Shown here: positions 1 through 10,300 of the stretch, in pieces
How positions within the stretch are numbered: the first letter of the stretch is position 1
Layout: the number at the start of each line of letters is the position of its first letter
Source: Selaginella moellendorffii
Lineage: Eukaryota > Streptophyta > Lycopodiopsida > Selaginellales > Selaginellaceae
Direction: 5' to 3'
DNA: 64,000 nucleotides
NCBI RefSeq assembly: GCF_000143415.4
Contig: NW_003314275.1
Location: forward strand, 319,577-383,576
Notes under the pieces: model-generated
What the model was told of the DNA's origin: nothing
Seen by the model: only the letters and a program-made list of their open reading frames with translations
Database searches by the model: none
Made by a program: the position numbers and the translations under genes

Positions 1-340
1 AAGCCTTCTCTGTGGTTTCTCCCTCGCCAGTTCACTGGGCCTCCTCTCCGCCACCAGTTCACTAGGCCTTCTCTGTGCTTTCTCCGTCACCAGTTCACTG
101 GGCCTTCTTTCAGCTTTCTCCGTCACCAGTTCACTGGATCTTCTTTCTGCTTTCTCTGTGACCAGTTCACTAAGCCTTCTCGGTGGTTTCTCCGTCATCA
201 GTTCACTGACCCTTCTTGGTGGCTTCTCTGTCATCAGGTCACTGAGCCTTCTCGGTGGTTTCTCTGTCCCAACATCACTGAGCCTTCTCTGAGGTTTCTC
301 TGCCACCATTTCACCAAGCCTTCTCTGCGGAGCTGAAGCA
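1..340 (-). repeat. in-frame 36-bp tandem repeat inside the FIP1-like gene
   Basis: About nine imperfect 36-bp units read on the minus strand as a 12-residue repeat with consensus SELVTEKPPRRL. Units differ by substitutions such as TEKAERR and TEKAQRR, and one unit (about positions 26-52) is three codons short (SELVAERRP). All length changes are multiples of three, so the coding frame is kept. Each unit is basic/acidic mixed (E-K-x-x-RR), like the charged low-complexity tails of plant Fip1 proteins. The array runs off the left edge of the window. Confidence 0.85.
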
Positions 341-2260
341 GAAGCTCTTTCGAACCTCGGTGGTGACCTCCTAACTGGTGTCTCCTCTTCTTCGCTTAGA
401 CGCTTGGACAATGTACGAAACCCGTTTTCAACGGAACCTTGAACCCCACCAGGCGACGATCGGGAACTAAACGTTGATCGTCCACTATGAACACAGAAAA
501 TAATATGATGAGCATTAATAACAACTGCATACCTGGTAGACGTAGAAATGATCCCGCCTGAATAAATCCCACCGAGATTTGTCCGAGGACCGGGGGGCGT
601 GCGACCACCAAGCCTTCCGCTCAAAGGTGAAGAGCAAAGCATTGATTGTTCCGCGGATTGACTTTCTCGGTGAAATCCTTTCCGTCTAGGCAAATCGTCA
701 TTTCTTTGTTTGCGCCTGAATTCCCCGTGACTGTTTTCGTATCTTCCCTCGTCGATCTAAAAAAGGAAAAACGAGTTGGACCAGATAATTTTACAGTCAA
801 ACCTGTATTCCAGATTCGGAATCACGAAGCCTTTGCCGTCGTAATTCGGAAGATCGCCGTTCGTTTCCACCTTCTTCTACCTGGATTGCTCTACCAGACT
901 GAAACAAGGCTGGTTATAAAAAGCAAACGACTCCGTAAATCCTACGCACATGATTTCTCATTCCCCGTTGTCCTTGAGCACGTCCTCTTTGAGGCTCCGG
1001 CGTATCATTGTATCTCGCATTATCATAGTTCCAGCCCTGAGATGAACGAAAGATTTAATAACTATTGATATGCTCAAAGAGAATTCATACCTGCTGCGAA
1101 TGGCCGTTATCAAGACCACGCATCTTGCTCTTTTTAGATGCCTCGGCTTTGGCCCTGGCCTGAAATGGTTATCCAAGTTATATAAACTGGACACACATCC
1201 ATAAACAACTCGCATTACTTACAAACTCCTCACAGTACTGCTTCCAGGTGTCTTCAGTGAAACCAAAGTTGAAGTAGTCCGTTATGTCTGTCCCTTCGTA
1301 CTCCCAGGGTTTCTCTTCAAACTGATCGATGTCAATATCAAAGACCGTCCTGTAAGCACCACCCTGAAACTTACAAGAATCGCATGAAAAACCCGAGCTT
1401 ACTTTGATGGTGGAAGAACAAACTCGTATGCAGGCTGGAAAGTGTGGAAGTCCCACATCCCCAAGCCGTAGCCGGCAAACGGGATCGGCGCAATCGCCGT
1501 CGCTCCCGGTGTTTGAGGGTCAGGCACCCCAGGAGACGTGGTAGCGGGTCCCGATCCTGGTCTCACGTACTACAAATCAAAGCACACGTCAGTACGACTT
1601 GGGGAAGCGTACAAGAGAACGAGAAAGAAAGAATGGAAGAAGGAAAAAGTTTACCTTGAATTGGGAATGACGGAAACGCATTTCCGCTGCCCAGTCCACC
1701 TCTTCGTAATGCTCCTCGCCCCCGACCGCGAAGACTTCCTCGGGTTCGGCATCTTCGGCCCCCTCGACTCCATGAGGGTAGAAGATATCTTCGTCGTTCA
1801 CAATGAGCTGTAGATCATCCTCGCTATCACTGTCATCGGACACTGGATCTCCATCGTCCTGCGGCTGCGGCTCCTGCCCATCCACAACCTTGAGCTGCTC
1901 GTCCGACCCCTCCGAAGTAGCAGCTGGTCCCAAGTTCTCGGCTTGAGGAGGTCCAAAGTTCTCGGCTTGAGGAGCTACCTCGTCACTCTCCAGCGATGTT
2001 TCACTGTCAATGACCTTGACCTTTGAAGCGTCGCTGCCCGGCTCCAAGTTCTCCGCTTGAGGAGTTCTCCCACTCACCACGTCAATGACTCTGATCTCCG
2101 AGGCTTTGCCGCTGGTCTCGCAGTCCTTGACAGCCTCCTGGACGCCGGAATACATCACCTCCGTGACCACAAACGAGCGATCGAGAGCCCGGTCCTCAAT
2201 GCACACAACCCTCTTGATGCTTTCTTCCAGCGACGCCGCACTCGGTTCTAAATCCTCCAT
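1..2260 (-). CDS. FIPS5: FIP1-like pre-mRNA polyadenylation factor (FIPS5 type), 3' end outside the window
   Basis: Subunit of the nuclear cleavage/polyadenylation (CPSF) complex that links poly(A) polymerase to the 3'-end machinery (family knowledge). Eight exons on the minus strand fit in phase: 1655-2260, 1403-1569, 1223-1349, 1091-1159, 950-1036, 803-898, 533-756 and 1-484 (continues past the window edge). The ATG at 2260 opens an acidic N-terminus with DEDIFYPHG and PQAEN repeats. The joined exons 2-3 give the Fip1 core, seen as KTVFDIDIDQFEEKPWEYEG followed by DITDYFNFGFTEDTWKQYC. Exon 6 carries the plant FIPS5 signature GRAIQVE with GNERRSS. The C-terminal exon is charged and repetitive. 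Fip1 identity is firm; plants have two FIPS paralogues, so FIPS5 versus FIPS3 is inferred from the GRAIQVE block and length. Divergent from the tRNA and thaumatin genes downstream on the other strand. Confidence 0.88.
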
Positions 2261-2593
2261 AGCTTGCCCGTGCACGCTCAGCCGCTAGCGCCGCGAATCT
2301 CACATCCGAGAAAGCCCCGAAATATGCACAGCCTGTTGGATTGGGAGATGAAAAATCGAGCGCTCTCCTGCGGCGGCAGCCCTATGCGGCGAATCTAGAA
2401 TGCCAAAACCTGAGGAGGAGAAGCTGGCAGCTTGTTCTTCACAGCGCCATCGCCTTATCGCCGCTGCCGCAAGCCCTAAAATCCGTGACACATTTCCGTA
2501 CTCCGGATAAAAAAATGTTCAAGAATATTCGGGATAAATTTCATGTTGGTATGAATTCGAACAAAAAAAGCAAACGGAGTTAAATAACAATCA
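2261..2593. other. intergenic, FIP1-like 5' flank
   Basis: Short spacer between the start of the minus-strand FIP1-like gene and the tRNA. It should hold the FIP1-like promoter and 5' leader. I see a telo-box-like AAGCCCTAAAAT near 2470 but no open frame with coding character and no repeat. Confidence 0.5.
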
Positions 2594-2665
2594 ATCGGAG
2601 TGGCGCAGCGGAAGCGTGGTGGGCCCATAACCCACAGGTCCCAGGATCGAAACCTGGCTCCGATA
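2594..2665 (+). tRNA. initiator tRNA-Met (CAT)
   Basis: A 72-nt cloverleaf. Acceptor arms ATCGGAG (2594-2600) and CTCCGAT (2658-2664) pair over 7 bp, with A2665 as discriminator. The anticodon stem GTGGG/CCCAC frames loop CCCATAA with anticodon CAT at 2626-2628. The T-arm carries GATCGAAA in place of the elongator TTCGA, which together with the CCCAT loop marks the initiator class. Internal pol III signals are present: A box TGGCGCAGCGG and B box GGATCGAAACC. A T-run (TTTTT, about 2679) follows as terminator. An identical 72-nt copy lies on the other strand at 36594-36665. Confidence 0.96.
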
Positions 2666-2832
2666 TCACTAGAGAATCTCCTTTTTATTTTGCTTGGGCC
2701 GGAAGCTCTGGCCACTTTAGTTCATGTGCCACAGTGTGCCAAAGTAACGTAGCTAGCTTCCACTGGAAACAAGGAACAGCTCTTGCAGTTAAAAGCTCCA
2801 CACGATCGCTCTCCAAGGAAACTCAAGGAGCT

Positions 2833-4204
2833 ATGGCGGAACTTAGCTCCAGGAACACGGCCAAGCTGGTGGTCTACTTGGTTCTTGCCATCGCCTCAGC
2901 AGGTTCGCTAACTTTTGGTTGATTGATCTTCTTGGTCGTGGTTGTTGATTGAGAGTCTAGAACTTTTTCGGTGCTTGCTTGATTGATCTGATCTTCTTCT
3001 TGGTCGTGCGTGTTGATCGAGGATTTCCGAGGAGCTTGCGCTGATCAAGATCTTCTGCTTTGTTCGCTATGATCTTCGTCTTGGTCGTGCCTGTTGATCG
3101 AGAGCTCTCCATGCCTCGAGAAGCTTGAGCTGAGCGGCTAACTTGATTGATCTGATCTTCTTTCATCCCTCGAGGAGCTTGAGCTGATCGAGATCTTCTG
3201 CTTTGTTCGCTAACTTGATCTTCTTGGTCATGCCTGTTGACCGAGTGTTCTCCATTCCTCGAGGAGCTTGAGCTGGTCGAGATCTTTTTCTGCTTTGTTC
3301 GTTAACTTGATTGATCTGGTTGGCCGTGAAAGTCCTCCATTCCTCGAGGAGAGCTGATGGAGATCTTTTTCTGCTTTGTTCTCTATTGATTGATCTGGTC
3401 TTCTTGGTCGTGCAAGCCTTGTTGATTGAGAGCCTCAAGCTTTGTAGAGCTGATGAAGATCTTCTTCTGCTTTGTTCCAGGAGGGATCGACGCCACCACC
3501 ATCCGCCTCTACAACGCCTGCCCCTTCACGATCTGGCCGGCGTGGCTCTCCAACGCCGGCAAGCCCCAGCTCGGCCCCGGCGGCATCAAGCTCAACCCCT
3601 GGCAATCCTACGACGTCTACGCCTTGAACAACTGGGCCGGACGATTCTGGGGGCGCACCGGCTGCGATCTAGATGGCTACTATCCCCGCGGCTGCGACAC
3701 AGGCGATTGCAATCGCACCATCTCCTGCAACACCCCCGGCGCCACCCCGACCACCCTCGTCGAGTACTCGCTCCACAACAACAATGTGGACAACTACGAC
3801 GTGACGCTCGTGGATGGCTACAATCTGCCCATCCGCGTGTCGCCCAGCCACCCCGGCTGCTCCACAGCCGGCTGCCGTGCCGATATCAACGTCCACTGCC
3901 CGCCCGAGCTCGCCGTGCGCAACGCCGACGGCTATGTCATGGCCTGCAAGAGCGCCTGCCTCGCCTTCCCTGCCGAGGATCGGTTTTGCTGCCGCAACCA
4001 GTATGACAACGAGCACTGCCCCAACAACGAGTACGCCGCGCGCTTCAAGGACTCGTGCCCTAGCGCCATCACTTACAAGTACGATCGCGAGAACAGCAGC
4101 TTCCGCTGCCCGTCCGGGACGGATTACACCATCACATTCTGCCCATCCGGGAATGCCGAGGATGGGATCATCACGCTGGGGCGCCGCGAGGAAGAGGACG
4201 CCTA

Positions 4205-4205
<1 letters not shown>
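2833..4205 (+). CDS. thaumatin-like protein (PR-5 family)
   Basis: Two exons, 2833-2902 and 3481-4205, giving 264 residues. Exon 1 encodes a cleavable signal peptide (hydrophobic run LVVYLVLAIASA), so the product is secreted to the apoplast or vacuole. The mature part begins ATTIRLYNACPFTIWPAW, typical for the family, and contains 16 cysteines, the number that forms the eight conserved disulfides. The segment YNLPIRVSPSHPGC and the ending DYTITFCPSG also fit. The REDDD acidic-cleft arrangement looks largely present (acidic residues near ADINVHCP and the D/E-rich middle), but I did not align it. Family members act in defence (glucan binding or hydrolysis, osmotin-like) or development; which applies cannot be told. 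The 578-bp intron is unusually long for this window because it is filled with tandem repeats. A GA microsatellite starts right after the stop. Confidence 0.93.
2915..3480 (+). repeat. tandem repeat filling the thaumatin-like gene intron
   Basis: About seven imperfect units of roughly 70-95 bp. Each starts near TTGATTGATCTTCTTGGTCG, continues with variants of CCTCGAGGAGCTTGAGCTGA, and ends in CTGCTTTGTTC. Unit starts are near 2920, 2979, 3068, 3141, 3214, 3306 and 3386. The last unit ends CTGCTTTGTTCCAG and supplies the real 3' splice site at 3480; earlier units carry the same pyrimidine tract followed by GCTA or GTTA instead of CAG. Minus-strand open frames here are by-products of the repeat. 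Confidence 0.8.

Positions 4206-4207
<2 letters not shown>

Positions 4208-4255
<48 letters not shown>
4208..4255 (+). repeat. (GA)n microsatellite
   Basis: About 24 uninterrupted GA dinucleotides begin three bases after the thaumatin-like stop codon, in its 3' UTR, and end about 77 bp before the PPR start codon. The stretch could act in either the 3' UTR of the first gene or the promoter of the second. Confidence 0.97.
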
Positions 4256-4258
<3 letters not shown>

Positions 4259-4332
4259 AGAACCCTAGATTTTGAATTTGCCCCAAATTGATGTTTTCCC
4301 GCGCCAAAGTGAAGTTTCAAATGAAAATGTGA

Positions 4333-6411
4333 ATGAGCAATGCTTGGCAGCAGCGAGATCTCGCGTCCGCGATCCAGCTCTGCGGCGATGCACGCGATCA
4401 CGCCGCTGGCTCGCGGATCCACGCCGACATCGCCGGCAGCAGGCGGTGGAATGGTGACCGGTACCTCGCGAATCTGCTCATCGAGATGTATGGCAAGTGT
4501 GGGGATCTGGGCGCCGCGCGCGCGGTCTTCGACAACTTGGGCTCCCCGAATCGCTTCTCCTGGACGATCCTCTTCGCGGCTTATGCGAGGAATGGGAAGC
4601 TGGAGGATGCGCGGAGGGTTTTCGAGGAGATGCCGGAGAGGGGGATCGTCGTGTGGAATTCATTGCTTAGTCTTCTCGGAAAACGGGGAATGATCGCAGA
4701 GGCCGAGAGGGTATTCGAGGCAATGAAGGGAAGGAGGAATGCTGTCTCGTGGAATGCCATGATCACTGCATATGCCTTGCATGGGCATTTGTGTCGAGCG
4801 GAAGATTTGCTCAAGACAATGCCAGAATCATCAGCTTGCTCTTACAATATCCTGATAGATGCTTACGCACAAGCTGAAAATTTGTTTCGTGCGAAGGACT
4901 TGTTCGATCAAATGCCAGATAGGGATCATGTATCTTGGAACACTATGCTAGCGGCATATGACAAGTATGGGCATTTTCTTTCAATGACTACGTTGTACAG
5001 CAAAATGCCTCAGTTCGATCTCGTTTCTTTCAACTCCATGCTCGCGGGTATCACAAATCATGGATCAACCTCAGAAGCGCAACGATTCTTCCAGAGGATG
5101 CCCGAGAAAGATATCATTTCCTGGAACACTATGCTCCACGCGTTTGCCCGCGTGAGCGACGTCACAAGCGCTTTGGACGTGTTCCACAGGATGCCCGAGC
5201 ACGACGTAGTGACGTGGACAGCCACGCTTGCAGCGCTGTCCGGTGACGTGGACCGAGCCAAGTCTCTGTTTGATGCATTGCCCGCCCGCGGCCTAGTGAC
5301 GTGGAACGCCATGCTGGCAGCCTATGCCCGTGCCGGGCATATCGCCCCAGGCCGAGCTCTCTTCGACGCAATGCCTGCTCGAGACCTCTCGTCCTGGAAC
5401 ATCCTATTAGAAATTTTGGCTGCGAATGGATCATTAGAAGAGGCTGCGATGATCTTCATGGCAATGCTTCCAGAGCATTGTTTGTTTTCTGGAAATCTCG
5501 TGCTCTCTTCGTATGCCCGGAGTGGTTTCGTTGACAATGCTTTTAGCGTTTTTTCGTCGATGCTCGAGGTGGATTCCGTGTCGTGGAACGCTCTCCTGGG
5601 ATCTTGTGCTCGAAGCGGTCAGATCGAAAACGCCCAGCTGATCTTTGCGAGAATGCCCGAGTGGAGCTTGAGCTCGTGGACGAACTTGATCTGGATGCAC
5701 TGCCAGGGATCAAACTTGGAAGGATCAAAGAGAGCTTTTTATGAGATGCCCGAGTGGGATACAGTGAGTTCCAACGCAATGCTCGCCAGCTTTGCAAGAA
5801 ATGGCCAAACGCACGAAGCTCGAGAGCTCTTTGACGCCATCTCCGACAAAGACGGGGTCTCCTGGAACACAATCCTCGCGGCCTACGCCCAAGCCGGGGA
5901 TCTCACCTCGGCCTCGTCAATCTTCCTCGGAGCTCCCGAGCGATCTTCCATATCCTGGAACACAATGCTCGCATCAACTTCTGGCTTTGCTTGCGCGGCT
6001 CAAGCGATGGAGCTCTTCCACGAGATGGCCATCGAGGGCCACTCTCCCGACCAGCTCTCCTTCTCAAGTTTGCTCAACGCTTGCAGCCACGCCGGGTCGA
6101 TCGACCAAAGCTTGCTACTCTTCCACGCCATGGCCCGCGATCACCAGGAACTTCTCATCGAAAGCCAGCACGTAACCACGATGGTGGATGCTCTGGGCCG
6201 AGCCGGACGAACCTTGGCAGCTCAAGAACTGGCAGAAGATGATGGTAGGGACGCGGTGGCCGTGCGGTCACTGCTCGGAGCTTGCCGGATACACCATAAT
6301 GTGGAGCTTTCAACACGCTTGGCCGGAGAAAACTCTTCTCCACCACTCCGGTGTGGATCAAACTTTTCTCTGCTTGCAAACACATACTCCGCGACAGCAG
6401 CAGTCCTATAG
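4333..6411 (+). CDS. pentatricopeptide repeat protein, PLS class, intronless
   Basis: Single exon, 692 residues. Repeats follow each other almost without gaps: LANLLIEMYGKCGDLGAARA, then units with the pattern SWNTMLAAYARxG..xxAxxLFDxMPERD, running to about residue 600 and ending in an E-like tail (VRSLLGACRIHHNVELSTRL, SLLANTYSA). P, L and S type repeats alternate, as in plant RNA-editing or splicing factors of chloroplasts and mitochondria. No DYW deaminase domain is present: the frame stops at 6409-6411 after TYSATAAVL, which is inside where an E+ region usually continues. No clear organelle transit peptide is visible at the N-terminus (MSNAWQQRDLASAIQLCGDA), so localisation is inferred from the family only. 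The start at 4333 is the first ATG consistent with the first repeat. Confidence 0.9.
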   Translation: MSNAWQQRDLASAIQLCGDARDHAAGSRIHADIAGSRRWNGDRYLANLLIEMYGKCGDLGAARAVFDNLGSPNRFSWTILFAAYARNGKLEDARRVFEEMPERGIVVWNSLLSLLGKRGMIAEAERVFEAMKGRRNAVSWNAMITAYALHGHLCRAEDLLKTMPESSACSYNILIDAYAQAENLFRAKDLFDQMPDRDHVSWNTMLAAYDKYGHFLSMTTLYSKMPQFDLVSFNSMLAGITNHGSTSEAQRFFQRMPEKDIISWNTMLHAFARVSDVTSALDVFHRMPEHDVVTWTATLAALSGDVDRAKSLFDALPARGLVTWNAMLAAYARAGHIAPGRALFDAMPARDLSSWNILLEILAANGSLEEAAMIFMAMLPEHCLFSGNLVLSSYARSGFVDNAFSVFSSMLEVDSVSWNALLGSCARSGQIENAQLIFARMPEWSLSSWTNLIWMHCQGSNLEGSKRAFYEMPEWDTVSSNAMLASFARNGQTHEARELFDAISDKDGVSWNTILAAYAQAGDLTSASSIFLGAPERSSISWNTMLASTSGFACAAQAMELFHEMAIEGHSPDQLSFSSLLNACSHAGSIDQSLLLFHAMARDHQELLIESQHVTTMVDALGRAGRTLAAQELAEDDGRDAVAVRSLLGACRIHHNVELSTRLAGENSSPPLRCGSNFSLLANTYSATAAVL

Positions 6412-6671
6412 CTCGTGCCAATCACAGTGGTCCCGAAAGCTTGTGGTGAGGTCCCCGAGTTTCCAGAAAGTCACGAAAACCATAATCAGGAATGGACCTA
6501 TGCACTGCGCCAGAAACACGGCTTTGATTTTGACTAACTCCAGTCGTGGGTCGACTCCAGACTTCGCGGACTTAGCGGCATCAACCTGTGGACTTGCAAA
6601 GACTGCCGCTCGCTAGTCTTTAAAATTGGGAGTGCACAGCTTAGAAGAACTTGACTGGAGAGAGTCCATGA

Positions 6672-7374
6672 ATGGCACTCGAAATGGAGAGTGGTGGCGA
6701 TGAAGACGTGATGCTTCCAGGCTTCCGCTTCCATCCCACCGACGAGGAGCTCCTCACTTTCTACTTGCACCGCAAGGTGGAGCACAAGCCCCTGGCGATC
6801 GAGGTGATCACGCAGCTCGACATATACAAGTTTGATCCATGGGAGCTCCCAGGTAAAGACCATCCTCGGATCTTGATCGAAAGCTCTCGATCACCGAGAT
6901 ATCAATTGTGGATTTCTTCGGTCTCGGCAGGAGCATCATCGACTGGTTGTGGAGAGCAAGCGTCCTACTTCTTTTGCCCGCGGGACCGGAAATATCGCAA
7001 CAGCAGCAGGCCAAACCGGGTGACCTCGGGCGGATTCTGGAAAGCCACGGGCACGGACCGGGTCGTGCACTCGGCCAAGCCGGGCCACAAGTGTATCGGG
7101 CTCAAGAAATCGCTGGTTTTCTACAAGGGACGAGCGGCCCGGCCTGTCAAGACGGACTGGATGATGCACGAGTTCCGGATGCCGCAGCTGTCCAACAAGG
7201 ATATCTTCCAGCCGCGAGGACCAGAGGTAGAGTGATGCGCTCTCGATCATGGTTGTTTTAATTCATGCTTGTTCTTGCTTGATCTATCTCCAGGAATGCT
7301 GGACGGTATGCAAAGTGTTTAGAAAGCTTGGGCCAGTGCACGGACCTCTCAAACGACGGGCGCTGGGAGAATAG
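6672..7374 (+). CDS. NAC-domain transcription factor, short form
   Basis: Three exons, 6672-6852, 6931-7226 and 7294-7374, joined in phase to 185 residues. Subdomains are easy to read: A ([22 protein letters not shown]), B/C ([11 protein letters not shown], then [20 protein letters not shown]), D ([37 protein letters not shown]) and the last piece [12 protein letters not shown]. Intron positions match the standard NAC gene. NAC proteins bind DNA as dimers in the nucleus. The frame stops only 15 residues after the domain, so the usual long C-terminal activation region is missing; either this is a naturally short NAC (possible dominant regulator) or a further exon lies in the AT-rich DNA beyond. 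The start could also be the ATG at 6684. Confidence 0.88.
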
Positions 7375-10300
7375 CGAAGAAATGCCAAGTGAATGTTTAC
7401 TATGTTTATAAATTATGAATAATTATAGGACTAATACCATGGTTATTAAAACAAATCTTATCTATCATCTTGAGCGTACAATTACTGATTTGCTTATTAG
7501 CATAACAGTAATTAACTAGCAGTTGCCCAGCAAAATACTTTTTTTATATTCAAAATTAAATTGAAATAATATCACAAAACAAATATTGTATTCCACTTTG
7601 AAAGAAGAATTGGGTGAATATAAAAATTAATTCTTGTAAACTTGATAATATAAATATTTAAAACAAAATATATTCCTAGGCATAAGTAAGAATAAATATT
7701 CATTAATCAAAATATTAGATAAAAATTATTATTTATAAATATGAATATATTTGGAAAAATAACCAACCAAGAAAAAGTAAAAATGAAATTTCTATTATTA
7801 ACAATATGTTATATGTAAACTATATTTTTAGTTGGGATAAACTTATATTAAGATTTTATCAAACAGAAGAGATCAATTAATAAAAATAGTTATTACACAT
7901 TTTTATTAGCAAGACATTACTTAATTATGATTTTTACTTAGAATATAAAACAATAAGTTTACATTAATATATTACTACCCAGATCAGTCAAGAAAATAAT
8001 TACTAACAAAATATTTTGTAAATATATATGCTATAGAAACTGTAATTCCATAGTATTATGTACTAATAAACTATCTTTACAGTTAGGAAAAAGAATTTAA
8101 AATATTACTGCTTAATCAAATACTACATACATTATCTTAGTTTTCTTGATAATGAGTTAGATTGTAAATAGCTAAGGCTAGATATAAAAACATATTACGT
8201 ACTCTTATTGTTGAAATTGTTTAATGTTTTTATATTAACACTTGAAGCTTTGATCATGATCCTACATATTCATAAAATTAAGTCAACCCATATTTGATCT
8301 ACCATCATTTGGTGTTGGATTTTATATATTATAGTGATATTTAAATAGACCATCTAATATATTACAAAATAAGATTATCCTAGAATATAGTTTTCTTATT
8401 ATATTTACAAATACTGTTAAATTAAATTATAAAATTTAATTGTGACCTAAAATATTCAAAGATTATAATAATTTAAAAAACAGAATAAGTTTAGGTAAAG
8501 TTGATTTTTTTATTAATAATGCATTAAAAATGTTCACTTAAAAATAAATATTCACTCTCTTAGGTAACCTATTAAATAGAATTCAAATTTTTGGCAGTTT
8601 TGGATTTTGATCTGGTGATGCCACCAAAGACATACATAATTTATCACCTCATGGGTACAATTTGTCATTGGTTAGATTAGCAAAAACACTATATATTGCT
8701 ATCTGGATAACTTAAAATCTTTTGATACCACACTTCCATCACCATAGCAAATGACAAAACCTACTGTTAGAGTTTGGCCAGCATCCAACACTTTGTGGCC
8801 CACTCTTTACACTCATGAATTCACCTAGTAAAGAAAGTAAAAAACTTACCATTCTAATGACCATATGAATTTGCCACAATAAGAAACATGTAACCTACTC
8901 CTCTAATGCTAATGGTTGAGAAACTACATGCCAAGCAATTCTTTAATGTGATGCCCAACATAATCCTTTCAAAGGAAAAATCATAAAGAATATCACTATC
9001 CAAGCATAAACTCAAGCTAAGGACCAATTGCCATAGCTACTATTACAAGATCTCACTCCTTCACTTTTGCATTCTCTAAAGCTTGTGCCACCACCTAAAG
9101 AACATAAAAGAACTCTCAAAACTTCCATTGAAAGGAGAATAGCTTACTTTGTCGATTGCTTGCTTGTGATTTAGACATGTTGCTAAAGGCATTACACCAC
9201 CATACTATTGAAGCAAGTTTGCCTTGAATCCAAAGAAACAAAACAAAACAAAATAAAAATGAAAAAGAGAGAAAAAAAGTACTTGTAATCTTAGTGACTT
9301 TCTCCAAAAAGTTTGAAAAAATGCAATCTTATTTCAAGAAAATCAATTTACAATAGTAGTTCTAGTGGTATCATAGTTCATCTCAATTCCCGAAACAGGC
9401 AGCAGATTAGCAACTTGTAAGTTCCTAAATTTAGACTTTTTAGGAGGTCACTCAGTTTAGTACTACTCAAACCCAAAGACACTTAACCCTAAATATCCCA
9501 AGACCCTTAACTAATTGAAAAAGGGGGTGTACTCTTATTCATGTGCTCTTTCCTTTTATATTTGAACTTCATGTATTGTCTCTCAAGTCGTTTCCTTTGG
9601 TTGCTTACAATCCACTATGCTTCTTTGTAGTTCACGCCCTCGTGAATGGAAACTAAGAGTCGCAATTCTCCCAAGAGCCCTATTCTCTTGACACCCTACC
9701 CCTCGGGTCAAGCCTAACCAAAGCATATTGGACTCTTGCCACCTTACCCCTCGGGTCAAGCCCAACTGAAGCATACTGGACCTTTGTCATATGTCAATTA
9801 ATATATGGTGTGATTCCTTTAACCAACTAACAGAGTCTTGAGTCTTATAATCCACTACGCTTCCTTACAAATTCACGCCCTCATGAATGGAAGTTAAGAG
9901 CCACAGCTCTCTTAAGAGCCCTGCTCTCTTGACACCCTACCCCTTGGGTCAAGCCGAGCCAGAGCATACTAGATATCAATTAACATGTGGTGTAAACCTA
10001 AGGATGCTTAATCCTAAATATCCCAAAACCCTTAACTAATTGGAAAATGGGGTGCATTTTTATTCATAGGCTTTTTCTCTCTATATTTGAACCCTATGGA
10101 TCATTTCTCGAGTCCTTCCCTTTAGTTACTTACACAATTGCAGTGAGAAAAGAAGGGCACCATATAGAAATTTGTACATTTGGGATGAATATGAGATGCC
10201 ATTGCTAGGGATTGGCAAAAGCATGTGCTATAAGTCACAAAACCCTAAATCAAGGAAAAGAGATTCATATATGCATAACTTAAAGGCACCAATAGTCAGC

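Noticed and set aside
1-340. CRISPR-like regular repeat array
   Set aside because: The 36-bp units are contiguous, have no spacers, and are codon-phased inside a plant gene.
2957-3438. Minus-strand open frames with repeated RSTGTTK / INQV-like phrases
   Set aside because: They lie wholly inside the tandem-repeat intron of the thaumatin-like gene and repeat with the units; no domain.
4171-4307. Open frames containing long LSLSLS or REREREER stretches
   Set aside because: Translations of the GA microsatellite in other frames.
9366-9380. Primer-binding-site-like TGGTATCATAG suggesting an LTR retrotransposon
   Set aside because: Mismatch to the usual TGGTATCAGAGC, no LTR pair with TG..CA ends and no gag/pol similarity nearby.
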